From NCBI RefSeq assembly GCF_048544455.1, contig NC_133534.1:31138217-31202216 (forward strand): a stretch of DNA of 64,000 nt, given 5' to 3'. Below, piece by piece: positions 1 to 12,459 of this stretch. The notes beneath the pieces are model-generated. The model saw only the letters and a list, made by a program, of their open reading frames with translations, searched no databases and was not told where the DNA came from. The DNA comes from Silene latifolia. Its lineage: Eukaryota > Streptophyta > Magnoliopsida > Caryophyllales > Caryophyllaceae. The stretch's first letter is position 1; each line of letters starts with the position of its first letter. The position numbers and the translations under genes are program-made.

Positions 1-103
1 ATCTTTCTCTTTGTTATCTACTGCCTCGGATTCCCGAGATGGTAACACCCTTCTTTATCTGAGGAGTCCTAGTTCAGGCCCTTAAATAAATGGGGGTGTT
101 ACA
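1..103 (+). mobile_element. 3' end of a Tekay-type (Ty3/Gypsy) LTR
   Basis: The last 100 bases of an LTR, ending in GGGGTGTTACA. The block with CGAGATGGTAAC and AAATGGGGGTGTTACA closely matches the end of the LTR at 53965-58120, where a primer-binding site follows. Here it is followed instead by the middle of a Copia LTR, so this element appears to have inserted into that LTR. The rest lies left of the window. Confidence 0.75.
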
Positions 104-812
104 ACTTGTGACATGTGACAAATTGATAAATTGACGAAGATAAAATGGAATCCATTTTATCTTAAATGGGCCGAAATGGAGGGTGCATTAGGCTAAATAT
201 TGTGTTGATTATTTTTAAGTGGAAAACATAATCATTTACCTAATTGCGAGCCATGCATACCTAGTTACTCTTGTGAAGAGCACCTTGATCATGCATTGGC
301 CCCTTTACCCTCCCCCTACCCGGTTTTCCTAGTGAAAAGGCCAAAGGGTTTTTCTTTTAATTTACCTAATATACACTACATGAAAAACTAGTGTATTATT
401 CATTCTTGTACGTCTAAAAAGAAACAGTTTTTAGAGAGATTATTACTTCTTATTCTCCCTTCTCTTAACCGAAAAATAAGAGATCAAATTCAATATTTTG
501 GGTCAATTTTATTTAGATTAATATTGTTCTAGTATTAATAATATTAATCTTTTAAGGGTTTACTTCGGGTATTCATCTTTGGGAGAGATTCTACCCTTGA
601 ATCTCTGTTCATCCATATTAGGAGAGCTCAAGAACAAGTGAGTAGGAGAACTCATTTGTGCCCAATAATCCGAAATTACTATTGTAAGAATGAAGATTTC
701 TTCTTTATCTTTATTTATGTTTGCATGCATAAGATCTAAATTAATTTTATGATTAAATTAAAATGAAACATATATGAATATGTTGAGTATAATGAGATAT
801 AGATTTCTAACA
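104..812 (+). repeat. Copia 5' LTR (left-truncated)
   Basis: Matches 7623-8339 nearly base for base, ends in TTTCTAACA, and is followed two bases later by the primer-binding site. About 560 bases of its left end are missing compared with the 3' LTR. Confidence 0.85.
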
Positions 813-814
813 AG

Positions 815-826
815 TGGTATCAGAGC
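815..826 (+). other. Primer-binding site, tRNA-iMet type
   Basis: TGGTATCAGAGC, the complement of the 3' end of plant initiator tRNA-Met, lies two bases after the LTR end. This fixes the element's orientation as plus. Confidence 0.9.
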
Positions 827-3056
827 CTTAGGTTGTTTACATCCAAATCGGTTATAGTTTTTCCGAGTTATACGATTAACAAATAAAACTTATAAATTTG
901 TGTTTATTATGATATATCACGAAATCAATTATGCATGTTAAAGTTTCTGGTCCTAAAATGTATTTAGGATATTTTGGTTAATTTATGGATTTTTATTGTT
1001 CATTTTATATAATAATGGCATTAAAATGTGATTTTATGATAAAAATGTCATTTTTGGACTAAAATTAGCTAAACTTTGATTTTTCCAGTGGTTTTTGGAT
1101 ATGTTTTCACATATGTTATATTATGATGACCTGTAAATTTTCATAATTTTATGAGTTCTTATGCTCGAAATATGGATTTTTCATGATAAAATCGAATTTA
1201 AATGGAAAAATAGGTTAATATGAGTAATATTTCGAATCTGGTCATAGAAATTTAGTATGTTGTCACATACAATTATAAAGGATGTGTGTAAAATAATTGA
1301 ATATAATGAAGTCTTTATGCATGATTTATGAATTTTTTGATTAAAAATAGCATAATAGTGACTTTAATTAGTGAAAAATTGCTAAAACATACTTCATGAC
1401 TAAGTAAAAATGTCACATGTTGCATTTTATCACCTATTTCAGATCGAAAATTGATAAATTGATAAATATAATTTTTCTCATATTTTTATGATTATAATTG
1501 ATAAATCAGATAAACCGCAACATTATTTTTCCCGATAAATTTCGAAATTTTTCACCTAATTTTTTGAACATTATGAGTGTCATGGTATTTTCTAGAATTT
1601 TCATGAGCTTAAAATTTTGAATTTTGAATTTATTTGAAATTTTTATGATTTATTTGAAGTTTATGGCATTATATTGTAATTTTAAGTCCTTTTATGAACA
1701 ATATTAATAAATATATAAGTTAATTATTGTCAAATGTTAGCGGAGAATAATTTTGAGTCCTAAGATGGTTAGGGTAATTAACTAGTACATAAATATGATT
1801 CTATGTAATTATTTTGATTTTTTTAAAAGGTTAAATCACGCAAATCCGTAAAAACCGATAAATATATGATATTGGCTCCTTAAAGGCGATTTAGCATAAA
1901 ATTGGGCATGTTCATACATATTATAATGCTGCATTTTATTTATGATTGTCATAATTTTATTTTATGTAATTTTTGAATTATGTAATTTTACTTAGTATGG
2001 CCTTAGTATTTAATTGATATTGCCCGAAATATATGGGAATATCGATTCGGTTGTAATTTATTGTGATCTCGTATCACCGTTTTGTAATTTAATAGATTTA
2101 TTTTATTTTAATTACAAATGTATAATAGGAAATTATGTAATTTGTTATGTAATTTATTTATTCCGGAGTTCCTAGAACACGATGCCACTCGAGAAGGCGA
2201 TCCATTAAAGACGGTGTTACCTCGAGATGCGTGTCAAGACCGAAGTTCAAGGGACCAATGGAGTTGGTTTTCGAATATGTAATAGTTTATTAGATTTACT
2301 ATTTTAGGAAGGCCATACTAGGATTTAATTTATGCTTTGCATTTTATTTATATGTCGCATGCATCGCTAAATCGCCATAACTAAAACATGAATTATCATT
2401 TTAATCGAGTATACCGACCGTGTCAATTACATTTATCGTAGTTCACCGCTTTAGTTCACTTAAAACGTGATAGATAATAAATTGACATGACCTCTCGCTA
2501 AAATAAACAATTGAGACTTAGCCTTACCAAAAAGTAGAAACCATGAAAACCTATTTCGTGAGGGAGTGCACTCGGCCCTACCGGGGTAAAACCCTTGTTA
2601 CGTAGGGGAAGTGGGTGATAAATGTCTATCCACCGAATTCATGTTGATAAGGGATGAATCGGCCCTACCGTGCCCAAGTTGATGTGGATTTGGATCATGG
2701 ACACATTTATTCGAAATTTGGATTGAGCTCAACGGATGTATTCGTGACCGTAGTCGCATGTGTTCCGGGCTAAAGATAAATGTTAATGTAATTTTATCGA
2801 CCAAGAGTTCTAAAAATAGAATCAATTAAAGCGTTAATCCACCGAGTTATATTGATAAGGGATGAATTGGCCCTACCGTGCCCAAGTTAATATGAATTTG
2901 GGTCTTGGAATCATTTATCAAGTTGGGTAGAGGTCACTAGATAAATGCAATAAAACTATTTTAAATTAAATTTTTACGAGTATTATTATTTTGAAAATGA
3001 CATATGTTTTATTCCTTCTATTTTGTTTTGTAGACCGCTTTTATTTCTCATAATAA
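827..3056 (+). other. Copia untranslated leader, AT-rich, with degenerate internal repeats
   Basis: About 2.2 kb without a credible gene. It is AT-rich and made of loosely repeated phrases such as CATAATTTTATGA and ATGATTTATGAATTTTT. The leader of the minus-strand Copia element at 45110-45990 has the same style and similar phrases, which supports a shared family architecture. Confidence 0.6.
2644..2888 (+). repeat. Direct repeat pair in Copia leader, 208-bp spacing
   Basis: A 37-bp phrase beginning TTGATAAGGGATGAAT and containing CCCTACCGTGCCCAAGTT occurs at 2644-2680 and again at 2852-2888 with one mismatch. Both are preceded by ATCCACCGA-like sequence. They look like two units of an old tandem duplication just ahead of gag. 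Confidence 0.8.
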
Positions 3057-3952
3057 ATGGCCACTCCAAACACCAACGCCACACCTCTCACTAATGCTTC
3101 ATGGCTCCGATCCTTCATGGATCATTGTAAACTTGAAAAGAATGGGTCAAATTTCTCCGATTGGGATGCCCAACTCAAACTAGCCGCCCAAGGTGACGAC
3201 AAGCTTCGTTTCCTCACCGAGGCCTCTCCACCCGAACCTAATGCTAGGTCGAGTGCCGCCACTAGGGAAGTATATGAGGCTTACCACAAGGAGTCCGCCG
3301 CAATGAAAAATGTGTTGATTTTTGCGATGGAGGCGGATCTCCAAAGGAGAGCCTTTAAAATGGGCACCGCTTATGAAATTTATTCCAAACTTATGACAAT
3401 GTTTTCACAAACTCCGAGGATCGGCCAATATGAGGCGGCCTCGGCATTCTTTGATCTCGATTTAAAGGAGGGCCAAAAGGTTAGCCCTCACGTGCTCAAA
3501 TTGTTGGAGCTAGTCGAGACTTTGAAGATTCAAAAAGTTGAAATCCCCAAAGAACTCATTGTAGATAGGATTCTACACTCCTTATCCAAAGTCAAAGCAT
3601 ATGTTTAATTCCGGATGAATTTATCATGCAAGACAAGGACGTGTCTCTTGAAGAGTTGCACAAGTTTCTTGTGCAAGCCGAAAGAGACATGGGGTTAAAT
3701 GTTAACCCACCTAAGGATGTGCTTAACATATGCACCAAGAGTAAGGGGAAGTTCAAGAAGAATGGGAAAAAGGGTAAGAGGCAAGCTCCCATGTCCACCA
3801 AATCTAAGACTTTTTAAGCTAGCACTTCCAAGACCAAGAAAGGTCCTCTTGACAAATGCCATTATTGTAATGGTGTTGGACATTGGAAGAGGAATTGTTC
3901 CAAGTATCTTGGTGACATCAAAGCTGGAAAGATCACTCCAGTAGGTAAATGA
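3057..3952 (+). pseudogene. gag: Copia gag (UBN2/gag-polypeptide type), broken
   Basis: Gag forms the virus-like particle and packages element RNA. The first reading frame (3057-3608, 183 codons from ATG) has the features of Copia gag: an N-terminal 'W...W..QL' region, KEGQKVSPHVLKLLELVETL, then LSKVKAYV. A stop follows where the family has Gln, then a frameshift. The next segment (from 3626) carries VSLEELHKFLVQAERDMGLN. After another in-frame stop, translation would continue through a CCHC zinc knuckle (CHYCNGVGHWKRNC, about 3861-3902) and end at 3952. The order and spacing are normal for Copia gag. The breaks (two stops and one indel) make it a pseudogene. No protease motif follows. Confidence 0.85.
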
Positions 3953-6900
3953 CTATCCTTTCTTTTATGTTTCTAATTCAACTATGGTATTGTGATACAA
4001 AGTTGTGATAATGTATCCCCTTTTTATTGTAAATAGGGCCTCCTCCAAGCAAGGACAAGGAAAAGCAAGCTTGAGAAATCATGAAGGAGCTAGGAGTAGC
4101 TACCGACAAAGCTTGGCTTTTATTATTGTCTTTATTTTAATGTTATGGATTTTTAGAACTATTTTGATTTCCAGGTTCGACATGGAAATAGTTGATCCTT
4201 TCTAAACAATTGTTGTATTTTGGATTATGGTGGCTTGGTTTGCAACCCAAGTTACCCGTTTTATCTTACTTTCTTTGTTCTAAAAATTCGTCTTTATATG
4301 CTTGCACATAGAAACATATGATCATCGACTTAAACTGATCTAATAGACAACTATAATGATGGGATTCATTATATGTCCACAAGCTTAAGGCTTGTATATG
4401 ATCAATTATAAAGTGATGTTGAGTTGATGAACTCTCTTAAAGGAATGTCAATCACCAAGTACACTTATCAAATCTAAAACAATTAGTCAACCTATGAGAT
4501 AGTCCTCCTTATACTTCAAAAATCATTATTTGTGTCTCATAAGCTATCTTTGAATCTCTAGTGTATTTATTTTAAAGATAGAGTGGGAGAAAAAGGAAGA
4601 CACAAAGAACACAAAGCAAATTTGTATACTTGAGTAGATGAGATCTACGCAAGAAAGAATGATTTGTATACCTATATAGATAGTGTACACGAATAGATGA
4701 GATCAATGGTCTCGTAACGGATAGATGAGATCTACATGACAAAAGAGACCAAGTGAAGTGATCAAAAGAATCTGTTCTCAAGATAACTACACGAGGAGAC
4801 CAAAAGAAAGTTTTGGAAGAAAATGACTAATGAAAAGACTTATCTAGAGTTTTGGCTAGTTTATGAACGACTTTTGACCAATAGTTTCAATATTGATATT
4901 TACTTAAGAGCCTAAATGAAACAAAGTTGCATCCTTGAAAATAAATGAGATTTATGACTAAAAGTTGCAAAGAATGATATACTGATATCCACAAGAGCTA
5001 AGTTAAGTGTTAACCGTGCTAGTGTCATTACATAGCCTCATTATGAAAATGAAATGGTTAAACCTCCTTCCGAAAAAGGGTATATTGAGAAGGACGTGTA
5101 TTAAATGAAATTCGCATTTAAATGATGACATTGTTACGCATCATTATTAAAATGAATGAGTTAGAGATTAAAATCTCTTTCCATAAGTTTAAGACTGCCA
5201 TTTCAAAATAGGTATTTTGAAAGGATATGCTGGGAACATATATGTTTTAATCTTAATAACTTGGCAAAGCAAATTGTATTTCAATTCTTGAAATGTTTCG
5301 ATTGAGTAGTCAATAGCGAAACATGTGGAATTAAGTGGGAGTTGGAAATTATCATGTGAAGACATGGAATTTAGTGGGAGCAATCATCTTGTAAAAATTA
5401 ATAACTCATTACTCATTGAGAATGACGAGCTAATACTATCTTTCACAAAGAAGTATTTGAGTTTTCAATTCTGGATGAAAATGGACTATGATGAATTCAA
5501 ACACATCATGAGATGTTGGATATGTATTGAGATATACACATCGAATCAACGAGAAACTTAGGTTAATCTTGTCAATGAAAATGGAATTGCCATTAGCAGT
5601 CATGGTCATTCATTGAACCTAATAATGGTTGATCACATGATTATAAACTACTAATGTTTCCGCCATTAGAATAATCATACATATGTCCAATAATGAATCA
5701 TATGCATAAGAGCATGATGATTCATTGGCCAGCCATATAAGAATCGTCATGAATTCTCGAGGAGAACTAATGAGCGATTCCAGTGATGGACAGAACACTC
5801 TGTTATGTGACAAGAGGTTGCACATATTGAAGTTCAATCACTCGTAAGGATTTATGAAAATCCTAAGCTATTCAAGCTAAAAGGAGAAATAAGAAGCTTG
5901 GAAAGATACTTAGTTAAAGTAAGAAGTTACTCAAAACTAACATTTTCTAATATACTAGGACTTATTAGAAGTACTAGGCTAATCATCTTGACAATTGTTG
6001 CAAGACCCTACGAAACGTATACCTAGTGCATTGTGAGTTGGTAGAACACTTGACCAGTGCAAGTTATATCATCCACCACAAATTCGTTGGTTATGTGATA
6101 AACAACAAGAAAGTTCTTTCAAGATAAAGAACCCAAACCAAGGTTGGGAACCTATACGTGTACTTGGTAAGGTTCACGCTATGAGAGATAACATGAATAT
6201 AAACGAAAATGCAATACAAGAAGTTTGAACACATGGACACATGGTATGTTAAACTTCTATTGCAATCGACTAGTGTTTACACACTTACGATATATATCAC
6301 AAGGTTATAATATGGTATTGACTACCCGAATGTGATGTCGACATTTGTCGTTTGAGTTATTATTAACTCACCTTATACTTCGTTACATCCAAACGGGTTG
6401 TAGAGATAATTGAACCCCGTTAAAGTGAACACGGATTAACATAGTATTCGCCCATAGTCACTTGTATGAGGTGACGTCTCGAAGTGACTAGAGTGTGATG
6501 CGATTAATGGCAAGTTCAAGTCCCATGGAGTTATGTGTGATGACTAGTCGATCACATAGGCAGACTGTTAGGAACACCTTGTCGGGCCTTATGACCGCTT
6601 ATAGAGTTCTGGGAAATTTATATAGCCTGGTCGTGGCGAGAGCTACTATAGTATTCTAATGATTCGATTCTTTTAACTAAAGACTATTCGCCTAAGATGG
6701 CACAGTTTCAAATTAACTTTGATTTGTGTTACTACGACCTTCGTAAATGGGGTCAAATGGGCATATTTTGGGTTATGATGGTTGTGGCTAGTCGAAGGGA
6801 ATAAGTGCGATAGGAATTGTCCACCCCTTGTCAGGGTTATAACAATATCTCAGGGACACTCGAGGAGTAATGAACTGGAAATGCGTGGCCATGCTCGGAA

Positions 6901-7047
6901 GATGTCTATGGTAGATAAATCCGGTTAATCAGTTATTCTCCAGATCGAGGAACCCACTCTCGATATTATCACTTGCAAGTATGACCTGAAAGACACCTTG
7001 CATTGACTGGGAGATAATAATAGGACAAGAGAATTGGTGACGCACAC
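3953..7047 (+). other. Copia internal region without recognisable pol
   Basis: Three kilobases between gag and the PPT. All reading frames are short. I find no integrase, RT or RNase H motifs. Small repeats such as ATAGATGAGATC occur around 4630-4740. The 6400-6650 part looks like conserved non-coding sequence rather than decayed pol, but that is an impression. Confidence 0.55.
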
Positions 7048-7094
7048 TTGTCGAGGACAAGTGGGAGATTGTTGGAATATGTGTCCTCCGACAA
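7048..7094 (+). other. PPT with flanking hairpin at the 3' LTR junction
   Basis: The purine tract GTGGGAGA (7061-7068) directly precedes the LTR start at 7070. It lies in a 22-nt loop between TTGTCGAGGACA (7048-7059) and TGTCCTCCGACAA (7082-7094), which pair as two 6-bp stems separated by one bulged C. Confidence 0.75.
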
Positions 7095-8339
7095 TGATGC
7101 GATCACAACTGTCGATCATGATGATCACATGTTTAAGTCTCATTTTAAGAATACATGAGGGAAGTAATATTTTACTGTCAACTGGTCCACACATATCGGT
7201 AATGATTGGCTAACTAGAGTTTGACATTACTGTTGTGAGATGGTGGTGATCAGTTGATCCCCTTAGGTCATACCTAAAGGGTAACACTCTTAATTGATTA
7301 TTTAATTGATCGTATGGCGATACTGGTTGATTAAGTTACTTAAAATTGACAGACGATTTTGGTAGTAATATTTACGTATTTCATTATAATTTGATTAAAT
7401 AAGATACGGTCTAAGTAATCGAATTGTTTTATTACTTAGATGAAATTATTGTTGCAGAAACAATTGAATCTAAATGAATAATTTATTATAGATACAAAAT
7501 GTTGTGATTTATAATTGGTAAATCATTTTGGTACAAGTAATTATGAATTACTAAGTCGATTTTGTACATGGCGTATTTTTTTTAACACGTTGTTTTTTAA
7601 TATGTTAAAAATGCATAACAATTTTACATGACTTGTGACATGTGACAAATTGATAAATTGACAAAGATAAAATGGAATCCATTTTATCTTAAATGGACCG
7701 AAATGGAGGGTGCATTAGGCTAAATATTGTGTTGATTATTTTTAAGTGGAAAACACAATCATTTACCTAATTGTTAGCCATGCATACCTAGTTACTCTTG
7801 TGAAGAGCACCTTGCTCATGCATTGGCCCCTTTACCCTCCCCCTACCCGGTTTTCCTAGTGAAAAGGCCAAAGGGTTTTTCGTTTAATTTACCTAATATA
7901 CACTACATGAAAAACTAGTGTATTATTCATTCTTGTACATCTAAAAATAAAGAGTTTTTAGAGAGATTATTACATCTTCTTCTCCCTTCTCTTAACCGAA
8001 AAATAAGAGACCAAATTCAATATTTTGGGTCAATTTTATTTAGATTAATATTGTTCTAGTATTAATAATATTAATCTTTTAAGGGGTTACATTGGGTATT
8101 CATCTTTGGGAGATATTCTACCCTTGAATCTTTGTTCATCCATATTAGGAGAGCTCAAGAACAAGTGAGTAGGAGAACTCATTTGTGCCCAATAATCCGA
8201 AATTACTATTGTAAGAATGATGATTTCTTCTTTATCTTTAATTATGTTTGCATGCATAAGATCTAAATTAATTTTATGACTGAATTAAAATGAAACATAT
8301 ATGAATATGTTGAGTATAATGAGATATAGATTTCTAACA
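7070..8339 (+). repeat. Copia 3' LTR, 1270 bp
   Basis: Starts TGTTGGAATATG after the PPT and ends TTTCTAACA. It is complete, whereas its partner is truncated. Tat coding sequence follows immediately. Confidence 0.88.
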
Positions 8340-9672
8340 ATCCACAATCAAAGGGGATCACAAGACAGCCAAAGAATGCTACACAGCAGCCTTGAAGCCT
8401 TCCAAGGCAGGTAAGTCCCTGGCATAGCAATTACAGTACCTTGTCAGGAGCACCTATGTGGCACCTCCCAGAATGGAAACGGATCATGTAATCCTAGACC
8501 CTGAGTACCCTGAAAGGTATGTTTTGATAGGATCTAACGCACCAGATAGTGTCAGGCCTGAACTGGTAAAGCTTCTTAAAAATAAATCATCTTGGTTTGC
8601 TTGGTCACATTTTGATATGACTGGAATTAGCGCTGATATAATTACTCATAAGCTCAATGTTGACCCATCTTTTAAGCCTATACAGCAGAAAAGGCGCAAA
8701 TTTGCAGCTGAAACAAATACCATAATAAACGAGGAAGTAGAGAAACTCTTGGATATGGGGATGATCAGGGAAGTAATGTACCCTGAGTGGCTGGCTAACG
8801 TAGTTGTTGTGCAGAAAAAGAATGGAAAGTGGAGAGTCTGTGTAGACTACACTGACCTGAACAAAGCCTGGCCCAAAGATCTATTACCCCTACCTCATAT
8901 TGATGCCATGGTAGACGCCACAGCAGGCCACAAAATGCTGACATTCATGGATGCTTCCAGTGAATTCAATCAAATAAAGATGCACCCTGCTGACCAGGAG
9001 AGTACTGCATTCATTACAGACCGAGGCATATACTGTTACACTGCCATGCCTTTTGGCCTGAAGAATGCAGGGGCAACGTACCAGCATCTGGTCAACATGA
9101 TGTTTAAAGACCAGATAGACGACATGGTGGTGAAATCCAAGAATGCAGAAGATCATGTGAAGCATCTAGAAATAGCATCTGAGATATTAGAAAAATACAA
9201 CATGAAGCTGAACCCTGCAAAATGCCACTTTGGAGTTTCTGCAGACAAATTTCTTGGATATATGGTCACAAAGAGGGGCATAGAAGCTAGCCCTGAACAG
9301 ATAAAGGCTATCCTGGAACTACAGTCACCCAAGTCTGTCAAGGATATCCAAAAATTGACAGGCCAGGTAGCTGCCCTGAACCGTTTTATATCAAGATCCT
9401 CAGAAAAAATAAACAGTTCCAGTGGACAGATGAGCATGAGACAGCTTTTCAGGATCTAAAATCCTATTTATCATCTCCACCCTTACTGGCTAAGCCAGAA
9501 AAGGGAGAGCCCTTGTCAGTATACCTATTTGTCACTGACACAACAGTCAGCGCAATCCTGGTGAAAGAACAGGACGGTCAGCAACATCCAGTCTACTATG
9601 TAAGTAAAAGCCTGTTGGATGCTGATTTGAGGTATATATGAACTACTTGAAAAATATGTCTTAGCTTTAATT
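8340..9672 (+). pseudogene. pol: Tat-A pol: protease-RT linker, reverse transcriptase and first RNase H start
   Basis: The linker reads GDHKTAKECY before an in-frame stop near 8430. The open part (8458-9459) covers the RT fingers and palm: SWFAWSHFDMTGI, KPIQQKRRKF, EWLANVVVVQKKNGKWRVCV, then FMDASSEFNQI with the first catalytic Asp, and MPFGLKNAGATYQ. Where the family has a short stretch ending in YVDD, this copy reads MFKDQIDDMVVKSK, so about eight residues before the two Asp are missing. The thumb (KLTGQVAALNRFI) follows. After a frameshift near 9400 the first RNase H begins (FQWTDEHETAFQDL, VYYVSKSLL), followed by stops near 9640. It copied element RNA into DNA in the particle; this copy is dead. 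Confidence 0.88.
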
Positions 9673-10734
9673 ATGTCATGTACTAAATTGCGACCCTATT
9701 TTGAATGTCACCCCATTATAGTCAGGACCAATCTGCCCATAAAATCTGTCCTGTGTAAACCTGAACTTTCAGGCAGGATGGCCAAATGGTCAATACAGAT
9801 TAGCACATACGACATCTCCTTTGAACCCAGGGCAGCGATCAAATCACAGGCCCTAGCAGACTTTGTGGCTGACTTTAGCCCTAATCTAGAACCAGGCCTG
9901 ATAAAAGAGGTCAACCAACTAGAAAATAAAACCCCAGACCAAGAATGGACCTTATTCATAGATGGGGCATCCAACGCCAGGGAGACAGGATTAGGGTTAG
10001 TACTTAAATCACCACAGGGAGACGTGATAGCTCAGGCTATAATCTGGGAGTTCAAAGCTACCAACAATGAAGCAGAATATGAAGTTCTAATAGCAGGCTT
10101 AAAGTTATGTCTAAACCTCGGTGTTCAAAACCTAAAGGTAAAAACTGATTCACTCATAATTGCTAACCAAATAAACGGAATTTATACGGCTAAGGATGCA
10201 AAAATGATCTCGTATTTAGAATATGCAAAAAACCTTACCACTAAATTCGCTTTATTTGACATAGATCAAATATCAAGAGACCTGAATACCCAGGCTGACG
10301 CTCTAGCCAGCCTAGGTTCGAATTTTACCCCTACTATTTTCGACAAAATACCAATTGTGCACTTATTAGAGCCAGCCATCAGCAAACCTGAACAAGTCAG
10401 TCCTGTCAATCAGGACAATAACTCTTGGACTAAACCCTATTATAACTGGTTTCTTCGAGGAATACTACCTCAGGGCAGACATGAGGCAAGGGCTTTTAAA
10501 ATTTGTGCTTCAACTTATGTTATCATCAATAACACTCTGTTCAAGAGATCGCAGACTGGACCCTACCTGAGATGTTTGGAGCCTGACAAAGCCAAACTAG
10601 TACTTCAAGAAATACACGATGGACACTGTGGCAACCACAAAGGAGGAAAGAGCCTAGCAAGCGAAGTTCTCGGGACAAAGCACATCTTGGCCCACACCGA
10701 GGGTCGATCGCTCGGAATACTCTTCCAAATGTAA
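9673..10734 (+). pseudogene. pol: Tat-A pol: RNase H end, second RNase H and integrase zinc finger
   Basis: The open frame starts in the RT-linked RNase H (TKLRPYFECH, RMAKWSIQIS, ALADFVADF). It then enters the second RNase H that marks Tat elements: WTLFIDGASNARETGLGLVL (first Asp), ATNNEAEYEVLIAGL (Glu), VKTDS (Asp), and NTQADALASL (last Asp). All four metal-binding residues are visible. The integrase zinc finger starts with IHDGHCGNH. Just after it the frame is lost, and the CKAC half lies in another frame around 10726-10737. The ATG at 9673 is an internal Met, not a true start. Confidence 0.87.
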
Positions 10735-11660
10735 AGCCTGCCAAATTCATGCACCAATCATACATCAACCATCTGAACTCCTCCATTCAATTTCCGCACC
10801 CTGCCATTCATAAAGTGGGGCATGTATATTGTGGGAAAACTGCCCGTAGCCCAGGACAAAAAGTATTCATGTTAGCTATGACTGATTACTTCTCCAAATG
10901 GATTGAGGCTGACTCTTTCAGGCAAGTAACTGAAAAAGAAGTAATATCCTTCATCAGGACAAACATCATTTGCAGATATGGAGTCCCATCAGAAATAGTA
11001 TGCGATAATGGAACTCAATTTGTGGGGAAAAGAACCCAAGCGTTTTGCCAAGAATGGAATATCAACCTGGTAACTTCAACCCCTGGATATCCAAAAGCCA
11101 ATGGCCTGGCCGAATCAAGTAATAAGGTAGTCATAAGCTGCCTAAAAAAGAAGCTACAAAGAAGACGAGGAAGATGTGCTGAAGAACTTCCATTAGTACT
11201 ATGGGCAGACAGGACAACTCCAAAAACTGCAACATGCCAAACACCTTACTCCCTGGTGTATGGTTGTGAAGCTGTCACTCCTGCGGAAGTACATGTACCA
11301 ACATCCAGATGCAGCCTGAACAATGTTGAAGCAAACAAAGACCTGATGCAAGACAACTTGGTCCTGACAGAAGAATTAAGAGACGCTGCCAAAATCAGGA
11401 TGGCATCATATCAACAAGCAGTCGCCAGGACTTACAATAAAAACATCAGGGTCAGGGTCTTTAAAGAAGGAGACCTCGTCCTACGCAAAGTATTTCCAAA
11501 TAAAAAAGAAAAATTAGCAGGCAAACTGGCTCCCACATGGGAAGGCCCTTACTTAATTGATTCAATTGTTCGGCAAGGAGCATACAGGCTCCAAACGCTA
11601 GAAGGGGAAATGATCCCAAGATCCTGGAATGTAACTCATTTAAAATTATTCCATATGTAA
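10735..11660 (+). pseudogene. pol: Tat-A pol: integrase catalytic core and C-terminal domain
   Basis: From 10749 the open frame enters the integrase core after further small shifts. The D,D35E triad is present: Asp in AMTDYFSKWIEA, Asp in VCDNGTQF, and Glu in KANGLAESSNK. The conserved LVYGCEAVTPAEV and the C-terminal module (EGDLVLRKVF, LAPTWEGPYLI, WNVTHLKLF) follow to a natural end at 11660. The beginning of the core is altered (the usual Asp-Ile-Val-Gly segment is garbled at 10800-10850). The enzyme inserts element DNA into chromosomes. With the upstream breaks it could not be made as a polyprotein. Confidence 0.87.
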
Positions 11661-12459
11661 AGCTTAGGCTACAATCAAGTATAAATTCAATCACAACTCA
11701 ACCTAACATGCTATGTGATGAACTACATGTTTTACATGCCTTGTCTGTATTTTATATCTGTTCAACTAACCCATCTATTTACTTTTCGAATCCTGAACAA
11801 TTATACACGATAAAAGATTATATGCATAAATATTCAGGATTGAGGGCTACTCTACTATACATTCCTGAAACAAAAATTTTGCACTTAACTGTGTCTGACG
11901 AGTTGGTAACCACCACCAGATACAGGAAAGAGTCAGGACCAATCAGGCATGAAATAATTGCCTGACCTGACTAGTTTTACTGCCACGTATTACAACCGGC
12001 TGGACGCAGCAAGACAGGTGTAAGGGTGTTCTCTCCCAAACACTTAGTCTAAAATTCCCTCTTGCAAGGCCGAATACCAAACCCTCCAGCTAGGCAGGGG
12101 ACATAAGCCCTCCTAACAGGCCGGTTTTCCCACCCCTTCAACCATTATAGCAAAAAACTATACTTGGTTGAATTACTCATGAATAACAAAATAAAACAAA
12201 AATAATGTGCAGGTTATTCAAACAGAATGTTTGACAGGTCCAACAGGATGAAACTCACAAAGGAATATCAAAAGCAGAATAAGCCAAAAGAAGGCCATCA
12301 TGCCTATATTAATAAAAACCTTCACCCCCTAGGGCAAAGGTGCCAAAATATTCATAAAGGTCAGGGATAACCTCCCTGACCCAACACAGGAAAAGAAAAA
12401 TATTGTTTGTCCAGGGACATCCCCCCTAGATGGGCCAAAATACCAAACTGAAAATAAAA
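11661..12459 (+). other. Tat-A spacer between pol and antisense gene
   Basis: Holds one 85-codon open frame (11708-11965) that I do not recognise and would not call a gene without homology. After it comes non-coding sequence that forms the 3' flank of the antisense gene. CAGG/CCTG-rich words recur throughout. Confidence 0.4.

Larger units (their letters stand above)
104..8339 (+). mobile_element. Gag-only Ty1/Copia-type LTR retrotransposon, 5' end truncated
   Basis: The two LTR copies (104-812 and 7070-8339) share sequence from about base 104 to 812 with few differences. They bracket an initiator-tRNA-Met primer site, a long leader, a broken gag with a zinc knuckle, and a purine tract before the 3' LTR. 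The LTR start (TGTTGGAATATG) and the gag type are those of Copia elements. I see no protease, integrase or reverse transcriptase in the 3.1 kb between gag and the 3' LTR, so the element would depend on enzymes supplied in trans. The left 560 or so bases of the 5' LTR are replaced by the Gypsy LTR end at 1-103. The element sits inside Tat-A, whose coding sequence resumes directly after 8339. Confidence 0.8.

Noticed and set aside
11708..11965. 85-codon ORF after Tat-A pol
   Set aside because: No motif, no second copy in the window, and its position is in a variable spacer. It is kept only as part of the spacer description.
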